Origin: an uncultured SAR116 cluster alpha proteobacterium
Lineage (GTDB): Bacteria; Pseudomonadota; Alphaproteobacteria; Puniceispirillales; Marisalimonadaceae
Length of the DNA: 54,249 nt
Assembly (NCBI GenBank): GCA_902528415.1
Contig: CABZSR010000011.1
Span: 1-54,249 of the forward strand
Direction: 5' to 3'
Shown: positions 38,204-46,879 of the stretch, in pieces
Numbering within the stretch: the first letter of the stretch is position 1
Layout of the letters: every line of letters starts with the position of its first letter
Notes under the pieces: generated by a model
Database searches by the model: none
Seen by the model: the letters and a program-made list of their open reading frames with translations, nothing else
What the model was told of the DNA's origin: nothing
Made by a program: the position numbers and the translations under genes

Positions 38204-39298
38204 TTAACCTAATTGTTTCCAACTTTTAATACTTAGGCCAAAACCATCCAAACCTATTGCAGTAGCTTTAGTATTTGATAAAATGGTCATATTTTTAACG
38301 CCTAGATCTAATAGAATTTGTGCTCCAACTCCATAATCTCTAATACTATTTAAATTTCTAGTTGAATTATTTTTTCTAGAAAATTTCTTGGATAAAGACT
38401 CTGATGATAAATCTCTTATAAGAATAATTATTCCACTTTTGTTATTTGAAATAGTTTCCATTGCAGAAGATAGTTCCGAACCTGTCCTATGACTTGACTG
38501 ATCTCCAAGAACATCCGATAATAAATCTAATGCATGCACTCTTACTAAAATAGTGTCTTTATTATTAATCACTCCCTTGACTAAAGCAACGTGTTCAGAA
38601 TTATCTATAATATTTTTGAAAACAATTACTCTCCACACACCTCCGAATTTACTTTCTAATATAGATTCTGAAACTCTCTTAATATAAAATTCGTTCTTTC
38701 GTCTATATGAAATTAAATCTGATATAGATGCAATTTTAATTTGATGTTTTTTTGAAAATTTTATAAGGTCCGGCAGTCTTGCCATCTCCCCGTTATCTTT
38801 CATTATTTCACAAATAACCCCAGAAGGGTTTGAGTTTGCTAGCTTAGCAATGTCTACTACAGCCTCGGTATGACCAGCTCTTATCAATGTTCCACCATCT
38901 TTTGCAATAAGAGGAAAAACATGCCCAGGTGTTGTTATCTCATTTTTAGAAACATTTAAATTTATTGCAGTTTTAATTGTTAAAGATCTATCACCCGCTG
39001 AAATACCAGTAGTAACACCGTCACTTGCTTCTATAGAAACTGTGAAAGCAGTTTCAAACCTACCTTCATTTCTTCGTTCCATTAGAGACAAACCTAATTT
39101 TTCAGATTGAATTCGAGTTAAAGATAAGCAGATAAGCCCTCTACCATATTTTGCCATGAAATTAATTGCTTCAGGAGACGCATGTTCACCTAACACACAT
39201 AAATCTCCTTCGTTTTCCCTATCTTCATCATCTACAAGGATAAAAATTTTACCATTTGAAGCATCTTCTATAACCTCTTCAATTTTAGACAAACCCAT
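38204..39298 (-). CDS. ribBA: DHBP synthase (RibB) fused to a degenerate GTP cyclohydrolase II-like domain
   Basis: The N-terminal domain (about 1-200) is an intact 3,4-dihydroxy-2-butanone-4-phosphate synthase: LVDDEDRENEGDL (21-33), SAGDRSLT, TPGHVFPL, RAGHTEAVVD. The C-terminal domain (about 205-364) aligns with GTP cyclohydrolase II by RVHALDLLSDVLGD (253-266) and RDYGVGAQILLDLGV, but the zinc-binding cysteines expected after RVHSECLTGD-type sequence are all absent. It should therefore supply only the RibB activity, and another GTP cyclohydrolase II would have to be encoded elsewhere. Degenerate RibBA fusions are known from alphaproteobacteria. Confidence 0.93.
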   Translation of the reverse strand: MGLSKIEEVIEDASNGKIFILVDDEDRENEGDLCVLGEHASPEAINFMAKYGRGLICLSLTRIQSEKLGLSLMERRNEGRFETAFTVSIEASDGVTTGISAGDRSLTIKTAINLNVSKNEITTPGHVFPLIAKDGGTLIRAGHTEAVVDIAKLANSNPSGVICEIMKDNGEMARLPDLIKFSKKHQIKIASISDLISYRRKNEFYIKRVSESILESKFGGVWRVIVFKNIIDNSEHVALVKGVINNKDTILVRVHALDLLSDVLGDQSSHRTGSELSSAMETISNNKSGIIILIRDLSSESLSKKFSRKNNSTRNLNSIRDYGVGAQILLDLGVKNMTILSNTKATAIGLDGFGLSIKSWKQLG

Positions 39299-39346
39299 AT
39301 CAACTCCAAGATAAAAAATTAAAATGTTGAGACATTAACATATTTA

Positions 39347-39955
39347 TTAATTAGCATTAATTCTCTCTAAATATCTAGCCAAAATGTCAATTTCAATATT
39401 AACAATTGTATTTACTTTAAAGTTTAAAAAACTTGTGTTAGCCCATGTATGTGGAATAATATTTACAGTAAATGTTTTAGATGACACTTCATTGACTGTT
39501 AAAGATACACCATCAACAGAAACAGAACCTTTGGGGGCGAAGTATTTGATAAATTCATCTTTAATAAAAAAAGTTATTTTATAAGATCCATTTATTTTTT
39601 CGATGGATTCAATTTTACCAGTAGTATCAACATGACCATAAACAAAATGACCACCTAATTCATCACCGACACTTAGTGATTTTTCTAAATTAATGATTGT
39701 TCCAACCTTCCAATTAAGAAAATTAGTCTTAGATGCAGTTTCATCGCTTACATCAAAAAATAATAAATTATCGTTAATTTTTTTTAACGTTAAACAGATA
39801 CCTGAGCATGCGATTGAAGCACCTATTATTAATTTGTCAAGATCAAAAGGGTTGTCTGATTGTGAAGATTTTACAATAGATATTGACAATTCCCAATCAT
39901 TAGGATGACTTATATTTTCAATTTTACCAATGCGGCTTACAATACCTGTAAACAT
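39347..39955 (-). CDS. ribE: Riboflavin synthase alpha chain
   Basis: It dismutates two lumazine molecules into riboflavin. The 202 aa form two lumazine-binding repeats: repeat one from MFTGIVSRIGKI to DVSDETASKTNF, repeat two from GHFVYGHVDTTGKIESI to TVNIIPHTWANTSF. The N-terminal MFTGIV and GHFVYGHVD motifs are diagnostic. It lies 9 nt after ribD and 48 nt before ribBA. Some databases call this gene ribC. Confidence 0.95.
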   Translation of the reverse strand: MFTGIVSRIGKIENISHPNDWELSISIVKSSQSDNPFDLDKLIIGASIACSGICLTLKKINDNLLFFDVSDETASKTNFLNWKVGTIINLEKSLSVGDELGGHFVYGHVDTTGKIESIEKINGSYKITFFIKDEFIKYFAPKGSVSVDGVSLTVNEVSSKTFTVNIIPHTWANTSFLNFKVNTIVNIEIDILARYLERINAN

Positions 39956-39964
39956 ATTTTATCC

Positions 39965-41068
39965 TCATTTAATCAATTTTCTTATTTCTAACACATCATC
40001 ATCGAAAGTTCTTAAATAAGATAATTTATGATTTTCAACACTATACATTGAATGAATATTTAAATTATCAATCATTGGAAGTCCGTCATTTCCAATAATT
40101 TTACCTGAACGAAATATAAGAAGTTTGTCAATTAAACCTAGGGACAATAATATAGTATTTATTTTTGAACCAGCTTCAATTAATAAATTATTTATACCTC
40201 TAGAAGCTAAATCATTAAAAATAGTATTAAAATATTTTTCATTACTTAGACCTTTTTCAATTTTAATATTTTTTAATTTTTTGTTTTTAGAAAAATTTTT
40301 AGCAGTTTCTAATAAAGAATAAATCAAAATGTCAGTATTCGGAGATGTATTATATATTTTAAAGTCATGAGTAACTTTTAAATATCTATCTAAAATTACT
40401 TTTGTAGGACTTCTGTTTTGTAACCCAGCTAATCTACAATTCATTTCTGGATTATCGGCAATAATAGTTGAACTCGTAGTCATTATCGCATCATTTTGAG
40501 ATCTAATTAAATGTGAGTAATTCCTACTTAAATCATTTGAAATCCATTTAGATACATTGTTGTTCAATGCAATTTTTCCATCCAATGAACAAGCAATTTT
40601 CAATGATATAAAAGGTTTTTTATTTAATATTCTAGAAAAAAAGCCATCGTAAATATCTAAACAATCGTCTTGCAAATAATTTCGATAAACTTTAATTCTG
40701 TTTCTTTCTAAGGTTGTAATTCCTTTACCAGCTGTTCTTGGATCAGGGTCAGTGCAGCCAATAAAAATTTCAGATATGCCAGATGCAGCTATTAATTTAG
40801 CACATGACATTCCAGTTAAATTTTTATGAGCACATGGTTCTAACGTAACGTACATAGTTGAACCAGAGAGATTATTTTTATCTTTTACACTATTGATTGC
40901 GTTCTCTTCAGCGTGAGGTCTTCCAGAGCTTGAAGTTCTTCCTGAAGATAATAAAATATCATTTTTTACAATTACACAACCTACCGGAGGATTTTGCCCA
41001 GTTATCCCTTTAGACCTTTTTGCAAGCAAAATCGCATAATTCATCCATTTATTATGATTAAATAACAT
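39965..41068 (-). CDS. ribD: Bifunctional riboflavin deaminase/reductase RibD
   Basis: Its 367 aa carry two riboflavin steps. The N-terminal deaminase (about 1-145) has zinc ligands H52 and the PCxxC-type C79 and C89 (RPHAEENAI, LEPCAHKN, MSCAKLI). The C-terminal NADPH reductase (about 150-367) has PFISLKIACSLDGKIAL, VILDR and LLIEAGSKINTILL. It follows nrdR by 17 nt in the classical nrdR-ribD-ribE-ribBA-ribH-nusB order. Confidence 0.94.
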   Translation of the reverse strand: MLFNHNKWMNYAILLAKRSKGITGQNPPVGCVIVKNDILLSSGRTSSSGRPHAEENAINSVKDKNNLSGSTMYVTLEPCAHKNLTGMSCAKLIAASGISEIFIGCTDPDPRTAGKGITTLERNRIKVYRNYLQDDCLDIYDGFFSRILNKKPFISLKIACSLDGKIALNNNVSKWISNDLSRNYSHLIRSQNDAIMTTSSTIIADNPEMNCRLAGLQNRSPTKVILDRYLKVTHDFKIYNTSPNTDILIYSLLETAKNFSKNKKLKNIKIEKGLSNEKYFNTIFNDLASRGINNLLIEAGSKINTILLSLGLIDKLLIFRSGKIIGNDGLPMIDNLNIHSMYSVENHKLSYLRTFDDDVLEIRKLIK

Positions 41069-41085
41069 TTTATAAACTTAATAAA

Positions 41086-41538
41086 TTAATCTTTGATTTC
41101 TGTTTCAACAAATTTACCAAAATCGCTTGCTTCTCTGAAATTTCTATAAACAGAAGCATATCTGATATAAGCAACATTATCAATTTCAGCTAAAGCATTC
41201 ATTACTAATTCACCTATAAACTTTGATTGTATTTCATTTTCACCTCTTGATTCTAACTGCCTAACAATTCCATTTACTGCGCGTTCAATAGACTCATCGT
41301 TTGCTTGACGCTTTCTAAGAGCCATTAGCATAGATTTTAATATTTTATCTCTTTCAAATTGAATTTTTTTTCCATTTCTTTTAATTACAATTAAATCTCT
41401 TAATTGTATTCTTTCAAACGTTGTAAACCTTGAGCCACAACTTGAACATAACCTACGCCTTCTAATTGTAGCTCCATCTTCACTTGCCCGAGAATCTTTT
41501 ACTTGCGTATCGTCTTTGCCACAAAAAGGACATCTCAT
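41086..41538 (-). CDS. nrdR: Transcriptional repressor NrdR
   Basis: NrdR senses (d)ATP and represses ribonucleotide reductase genes. The 150 aa contain the N-terminal zinc ribbon, with cysteines C3, C6, C31 and C34 in [10 protein letters not shown] and [10 protein letters not shown]. An ATP-cone follows ([16 protein letters not shown] onward). I see no ribonucleotide reductase gene or NrdR box pair in the window. It lies 15 nt after glyA. Confidence 0.96.
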   Translation of the reverse strand: MRCPFCGKDDTQVKDSRASEDGATIRRRRLCSSCGSRFTTFERIQLRDLIVIKRNGKKIQFERDKILKSMLMALRKRQANDESIERAVNGIVRQLESRGENEIQSKFIGELVMNALAEIDNVAYIRYASVYRNFREASDFGKFVETEIKD

Positions 41539-41553
41539 AATAGTCTCCCTAAA

Positions 41554-42825
41554 TTAGTAAATTGGAAATTTTTCACATAATTCCTTTACTTTATTATAAG
41601 TTATTTGTTCTTGCTTTTCACTTGAACTATTATTAATAAATCGATCTAGGACATCTGCGATAAAATTTCCTACTAATTCAAATTCTTTCGCTTTAAATCC
41701 TCTAGTTGTAGCAGCAGCAGTTCCAAATCTAATTCCTGATGTAATAGTTGGTGGTAAGGGATCGAAGGGAATACCATTTTTGTTACAAGTTAAACCAGCG
41801 TTCTCAAGAGCTATTTCTGCACTTGATCCAGTTATATTTTTGTCTTTCAAACTTAGTAAAACTAGATGATTGTCTGTTCCTCCTGAAACTATATCATAAC
41901 CTCTATTAATTAAGGTATTAGCGAGACACTGAGCATTCAAAACAATATTTTTAGTATAAGTTCTGAATTCATCTGTTAAAGCTTCACCAAAACCTGCAGC
42001 TTTACCTGCTATAACGTGCATCAATGGACCACCTTGAAGACCGGGAAAGACAGCAGAATTTATTTTTTTAAAAAGTTCTTCATGATTCGTTAAAATCATT
42101 CCTCCTCTTCCAGATCGAAGAGTTTTATGAGTTGTAGTAGTAACAACATCTGCAAAATGAATAGGATTGGGATGAACTCCACCCGCTACTAAACCTGAAA
42201 AATGAGCCATGTCTACCAATAAAAATGCATCAACTTTATTGGCAATTTCTCTGAATTTTTCAAAATCAATTATTCTAGAATATGCTGATCCACCAGCTAT
42301 AATTAATTTTGGCTTATATTCTATTGACAGTTTTTCTATTTCTTCAAAATTTATTAGAGCATCCTCTTTTCTAACTCCATATTGAATTGCGTTAAACCAC
42401 TTACCTGAAATATTTGGTTTTGCTCCATGTGTCAGGTGCCCACCCGCATCTAAACTCATACCAAGTATTGTGTCACCCGGTTTTAATATGCTAAGAAAAA
42501 CAGCCTGATTGGCCTGAGCACCAGAGTGAGGTTGAACGTTTGCAAAATTAGCGTTAAAAAGTTTTTTTGCTCTATCGATTGCAAGCTTTTCTACTTCATC
42601 AACAAATTCACATCCACCATAATATCTTTTGCCTGGTAAACCCTCTGCATATTTATTAGTCAAAACTGACCCTTGTGCTTGTAAGACTGATTTAGAAACA
42701 ATATTTTCAGAGGCTATTAATTCAATTTGATTTTGCTGCCTAATGAGTTCTTGATCTATAAATTTAGATAAAATTGGATCGTAGCTATTTATATCATCAT
42801 TAAAAAAACCGTCTTTATAAAACAT
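41554..42825 (-). CDS. glyA: Serine hydroxymethyltransferase
   Basis: It interconverts serine and glycine and supplies one-carbon units. The 423 aa include [60 protein letters not shown] and the PLP lysine K234 in [14 protein letters not shown]. The order rpiB-glyA-nrdR-rib is conserved in alphaproteobacteria. No glycine riboswitch can fit in the 31-bp upstream gap. Confidence 0.97.
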   Translation of the reverse strand: MFYKDGFFNDDINSYDPILSKFIDQELIRQQNQIELIASENIVSKSVLQAQGSVLTNKYAEGLPGKRYYGGCEFVDEVEKLAIDRAKKLFNANFANVQPHSGAQANQAVFLSILKPGDTILGMSLDAGGHLTHGAKPNISGKWFNAIQYGVRKEDALINFEEIEKLSIEYKPKLIIAGGSAYSRIIDFEKFREIANKVDAFLLVDMAHFSGLVAGGVHPNPIHFADVVTTTTHKTLRSGRGGMILTNHEELFKKINSAVFPGLQGGPLMHVIAGKAAGFGEALTDEFRTYTKNIVLNAQCLANTLINRGYDIVSGGTDNHLVLLSLKDKNITGSSAEIALENAGLTCNKNGIPFDPLPPTITSGIRFGTAAATTRGFKAKEFELVGNFIADVLDRFINNSSSEKQEQITYNKVKELCEKFPIY

Positions 42826-42856
42826 TTATTATTCCTTAATCTTAATTATTCATTAA

Positions 42857-43285
42857 TTAAATTTTATTAACTCTTAAACTATGCCTTCCAGCCTCAAAAT
42901 CTGTATTTAAAAATTCATAAACTATATCCGTAGCCAAACTATCTGTTATAATTCTGCCACCTAAAGCGAGTACATTAGCATTATTATGCTTTCTACTTTT
43001 AGATGCCATTTCGACAGTTGTACATAGTGCTGCTCTAATATGCGAGTATCTATTCGCAGCCATAGAAATACCTATACCAGTGCCACAAAATAATATCCCT
43101 TGTGAATTTATATCAATTTTTAATTTATCCGATAAAAGTTTTGCGTAATCTGGATAATCAACTGCATCAAGGGAAAAGCATCCTAAATCTTCTATTGGTT
43201 GTTTTTTTTTAATTAAGAAATCTTTGACTAATTCCTTCAGTCTATAACCACCATGATCTGAAGCCAAAAAGATTTTTTTTAACAT
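42857..43285 (-). CDS. rpiB: Ribose-5-phosphate isomerase B
   Basis: It interconverts ribose-5-phosphate and ribulose-5-phosphate; ribulose-5-phosphate is the substrate of the RibB domain encoded downstream. The 142 aa show the RpiB pattern ASDHGGYRLKELV (8-20), YPDYA, the catalytic cysteine in GILFCGTGIGISMAANR and HNNANVLALGGR. A 102-bp spacer separates it from the upstream DUF1467 gene and may hold a promoter for rpiB-glyA-nrdR-rib. Confidence 0.93.
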   Translation of the reverse strand: MLKKIFLASDHGGYRLKELVKDFLIKKKQPIEDLGCFSLDAVDYPDYAKLLSDKLKIDINSQGILFCGTGIGISMAANRYSHIRAALCTTVEMASKSRKHNNANVLALGGRIITDSLATDIVYEFLNTDFEAGRHSLRVNKI

Positions 43286-43387
43286 ACAATTAATACCAAT
43301 AAACTTATCAATTTATAACCATAGACTTAACCTAGAAAAGTAGAAACTTCAATTTGAAAATAAATAAATAAGATAAATTTTGTATAG
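43286..43387 (-). promoter_or_regulatory. Spacer between DUF1467 gene and rpiB, possible internal promoter
   Basis: A 102-bp AT-rich gap within a same-strand gene series whose other gaps are mostly under 50 bp. This suggests a promoter or terminator here. I see no strong hairpin with a U-run and no clear promoter hexamers; the call rests on spacing only. Confidence 0.25.
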
Positions 43388-43630
43388 TTATATATTTATT
43401 ACAAAACTTTTTAATAAACCTTCCACTACAATCCAATAAGTAAATACTGAAGGAATAAATGCGATTATAAATGATAGAAAAAATTTAAGTTTAAGGTTAG
43501 TTTTTATTGGTGCCGAGTTTGCATTTCCTTGTCTAGGTTTTTCAGAAACTTCGACGCCAAAAGGAAGAGACATAAAAAATACGATTAACCACATCATTAA
43601 ATGAACTAAAATAAAAGATAAAGTACTCAT
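43388..43630 (-). CDS. DUF1467 family small membrane protein
   Basis: An 80-residue protein with two transmembrane helices (about 3-22 and 50-74) joined by a polar loop containing SLPFGVEVSEKPRQGNANSAP, the DUF1467 pattern (core LPFGVEV). The function is not known. It lies 10 nt after RNase J, exactly where alphaproteobacteria place DUF1467 (often followed by proS, absent here). Confidence 0.85.
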   Translation of the reverse strand: MSTLSFILVHLMMWLIVFFMSLPFGVEVSEKPRQGNANSAPIKTNLKLKFFLSFIIAFIPSVFTYWIVVEGLLKSFVINI

Positions 43631-43640
43631 TTAACAATCT

Positions 43641-45295
43641 CTAAACTCTATTAACATGTACTTCAACTATTGGTCTTTTAGAAAAAGTAAACTTGAATTC
43701 TCGTCTAACTAATTTTGAAATTTTATTAACAAGTTCTTCATCTAACATTTCTTTAAAAGAAGATATATTTTCTATAAAATCCTCTATTTTAAGAGATAAA
43801 TCAATTAAAACATTTTCAACTATACTACTGTCAGACACACCTGTTTGAGATATTTGCGGAGTAATAACAAGGTTTCCATCTTTATTGATAACGATAGAAA
43901 TAGTAACAAATCCATTCCACAAAGAATGTCTTCTAGTTGTGAACCTTTCATTATTAATTGGTATTATTTCGCCTGCATCAAATACATGTGTAGTAAAATC
44001 AATTTTAGATATTACATTTGGTGTGTTTGCATTTAATTTAATAATTTCTCCATTTTTTGGTTTTATAACATTTGGCACTTGACAATTACTCGCTAAATCT
44101 GCATGTGCTTCAATATGTTCTCTAGTTCCATGAACAGGGATTGAAATTTTAGGTTTAATATATGAGTACATCTCTATTAGTTCATCTCTTGATGGGTGTC
44201 CTGACACATGAACATTTTTATCATCATCCGTAATTATTTCTATATCTCTTTCTAGAAATCTATTTTGAACTTTTAAGATTGCATTTTCATTTCCTGGAAT
44301 TTTTCTACTAGAAAATATTATTGTATCACCTTTAATAAGTTTTATAAATTTATCAGTATCCTTAGAAATTCTAGATAATGCCGAATTTGGTTCTCCTTGT
44401 GAACCTGTGGAGATTATAAGAACATTTGACCTTGGAATTAGGCTTAAATCCTTTAAAGATAATAAATCTGGAATATCTGTTAAAAATCCAACCTCTTTTG
44501 CAGCATCTATGGCTCTCAATATTGCTCTCCCTACCACCAATACTGTTCTATCAGTTTTCCGTGCAATATCTAATATTGATTTAATTCTACTTATATTTGA
44601 AGAAAAACAAGTAACAAGAACTGTACCTTTTCTATTTTTAATCGTATCGAATAACCCGGCATATGCGATATTTTCAGACGGAGTTTTTCCATTAATTAAT
44701 GCATTCGTTGAATCACAAACCATTGCTAATATTCCACTTGCACCTATGGAACGAAAGTTTTCAATATTAGTTTTTTCACTTAGATTAAATGATTTTTCTA
44801 ATTTCCAATCTCCTGAATGAAAAATGTTACCTTCTTTTGTAGAAATTAATATTGAAACTGGATCAGGTATCGAGTGTGAAGTTTGAACAGCCTTAATTTG
44901 AAAAGGACCAATTTTTAATTTTTCATTGATAGTTAGGGTATTTAATTTTAATTTTTTTTCCTTATTAGTTTCTCTCAGCTTTCTTTTAATAAGGCCATAG
45001 TAAATGATGTACCCCAAATAGGACAATTTATATCATCTGCATAATAAGGTATTGCTCCGATATGATCTTCATGACCATGAGTTAAAAATATACCTAAAAA
45101 ATCATCCCCTAAAGATTTGATAAATTCAAAATCTGGTAGTAAAACATCTATGCCTAAGTCAGTTTCATCAGGAAATGAAATGCCTAAATCTATTAAAATC
45201 CATTTATCTTTATAATGATATAGATTTGCATTCATACCTATTTCTTCGGATCCCCCAACTGGTAGAAACAATAAATCAGATTTTTTCCAATGCAT
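43641..45295 (-). CDS. rnj: Ribonuclease J, interrupted by a one-base frameshift
   Basis: RNase J is a metallo-beta-lactamase/beta-CASP endo- and 5'-exoribonuclease for RNA maturation and decay. The first frame (45295 down to a TGA at 44975-44977, 106 residues) has SEEIGMNANLY and the zinc motif HGHEDH (H73, H75, D77, H78). It ends prematurely after CPIWGTSFTMALLKES. The second frame continues as IKRKLRETNKEKKLKL through SHSIPD, HSGDWK, STGSQGEPNSALSRI and IPVHGTREH to 43641. Adding one A to the four-A run on the coding strand (44984-44987) joins them as MALLKRKLRETNK with a normal full length of about 550 aa. Either a base is missing from the sequence or the gene is truly shifted; a -1 slip of tRNA-Lys on AAAA is a third possibility. 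Confidence 0.88.
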
Positions 45296-45314
45296 TTTAT
45301 TACTTTCTCATTAC

Positions 45315-46109
45315 TCAAATATGATTGTTTTTTAGAAATAAATTTACCAATCCAATTAAAATCAAATCGTCAATAATAAGATCAATTGTTTCTACAGAAT
45401 CTTTAAACAAATGGCTTAATCCACCTGTTGCTATAACTTTATAATCCGAAAATTGATCAATTGATTTAATTTTATGTATTAAGCCATCAATCATTGAAAC
45501 ATAACCCCAAAATATTCCTGACTCCATAGCATTTATAGTATTTTTACCTATTATTTCTTTAATATTAGTTAGTGATTTTATAGAAATTCTAGGAAGCCTT
45601 GCTGCTGCTAAATATAGAGCTTCCAAGGACAAATTAACACCAGGGGCAATTACACCTCCGTTATAACTTCCATCTTTACCAACTAAATCAAACGTTGTAG
45701 CTGTACCTAAATCAATTATAATTGCTGGAGATAAATTTAGTTTTGCTGCTGCATAAGAATTTACTAGACGATCAGCACCTGCTTCATTTGGATTGTCAAT
45801 ATTCACTTTTATTCCAATGTCAAAGTTTTTTTCTCCAACGACAAGTGACTTAACATTAAAATATTTTTTTATTAAAGATTTTATGTTTAAAAGTGTTTCA
45901 GGAACTACTGATGCAATGCATACACCTGTTATATCTTTCAACCGAAAATTTGATAATTTTAACATTTGTAATAACCAAGGGTAGTAAATATCATCAGTTC
46001 TTTTGGAGTCATTATTAATTCTCCAACAACTTTCTTGTCGTATATCTTTATTATAGGAGTACAATGCAAAGACGGTATTTGTGTTTCCACAATCAATAGC
46101 TAGAATCAT
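45315..46109 (-). CDS. coaX: Type III pantothenate kinase
   Basis: CoaX carries out the first step of coenzyme A synthesis. The 264 aa are an ASKHA-fold kinase: phosphate-binding ILAIDCGNTNTVFALY at the start, VVPETL, ADRLVNSYAAA, IDLGTATTFDLV and GGVIAPGVNLSLEAL. Type III enzymes use K+ and resist CoA feedback. It overlaps birA by 4 nt. Confidence 0.95.
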   Translation of the reverse strand: MILAIDCGNTNTVFALYSYNKDIRQESCWRINNDSKRTDDIYYPWLLQMLKLSNFRLKDITGVCIASVVPETLLNIKSLIKKYFNVKSLVVGEKNFDIGIKVNIDNPNEAGADRLVNSYAAAKLNLSPAIIIDLGTATTFDLVGKDGSYNGGVIAPGVNLSLEALYLAAARLPRISIKSLTNIKEIIGKNTINAMESGIFWGYVSMIDGLIHKIKSIDQFSDYKVIATGGLSHLFKDSVETIDLIIDDLILIGLVNLFLKNNHI

Positions 46110-46846
46110 AGTAAATCATCAACTGGAAAAGTAATTGACTCAACAGAATAATAATCCAAAGTACTATTTCCAACCTGCACTTGTAAACAACCATCATCTC
46201 CTAAGCCTAAGAAAACACCTTTTATTGGCTTTTTAAATGGATTAAAAGTTAAGATAATTGATTTTTCTTTATTCCTAATATGTGCATTAATTTTTTTTTT
46301 GAAATGAGAAAATCCCTCATCTTGCCAAATAAAATAATTATGAAAAATTTTATTTAAAATTTTGTATGAAATTTGCTCTAAAGACATTTTATTTTTAATA
46401 TAATCATTGAGTTTAGTTGTTTTCCATTTCATTTCATTTTTGGGCGTTTTTAAAATATTTAAACCTATACCTAAAATAATAAAATTATCAAAACCCTCTA
46501 ATAAAACACCAGAAATTTTTTTATTGTTAATTAATACATCATTTGGCCACTTCAATTCAATAAGATTTCTATTAATACCAAAATCTATTAAAGTTTCCAA
46601 TATTGTATATCCTATTAACAATGATAATTGGTGCCAATCTTTTTTGTCTTTTTTTGGTCTAAAAATAGTCGATAAAAATAAATTTCCTTCTAACGATTTC
46701 CATTTATTTTTATTCCTGCCTCTTCCATTACTTTGTGAGTAAGATAAATAAGAACTACCTTCTAAAGAACCCTTAATGGCTTCGTTTTTAGCAATATCGT
46801 TAGTACTAGAACAAGTTTCTAAAACATTTAAATCAATATTAATCAA
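46106..46846 (-). CDS. birA: Biotin--[acetyl-CoA-carboxylase] ligase (monofunctional BirA)
   Basis: It attaches biotin to carboxyl carrier protein. Of 246 aa, the biotin/ATP site is GRGRNKNKWKS followed by GNLFLS, then LKWPNDVLINNKKISGVLLEG and the C-terminal SH3-like domain GVFLGLGDDGCLQVQV. There is no N-terminal helix-turn-helix, so it is not a repressor. The start is TTG at 46846, with AAAAGGT 8 nt upstream. In other alphaproteobacteria it directly follows nuoN; here it follows the NuoL-like gene (33 nt). Confidence 0.92.
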   Translation of the reverse strand: MINIDLNVLETCSSTNDIAKNEAIKGSLEGSSYLSYSQSNGRGRNKNKWKSLEGNLFLSTIFRPKKDKKDWHQLSLLIGYTILETLIDFGINRNLIELKWPNDVLINNKKISGVLLEGFDNFIILGIGLNILKTPKNEMKWKTTKLNDYIKNKMSLEQISYKILNKIFHNYFIWQDEGFSHFKKKINAHIRNKEKSIILTFNPFKKPIKGVFLGLGDDGCLQVQVGNSTLDYYSVESITFPVDDLL

Positions 46847-46879
46847 AAATATTACCTTTTATATTTAAATTGATAAACT

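Noticed and set aside
42826-42856. Glycine riboswitch before glyA or FMN riboswitch before the rib genes
   Set aside because: The gaps are 31 bp or less before glyA and under 20 bp before ribD and ribE, too short for either aptamer.
46106-46846. BirA as a biotin operon repressor
   Set aside because: The protein starts directly with the ligase domain and has no N-terminal DNA-binding helix-turn-helix.
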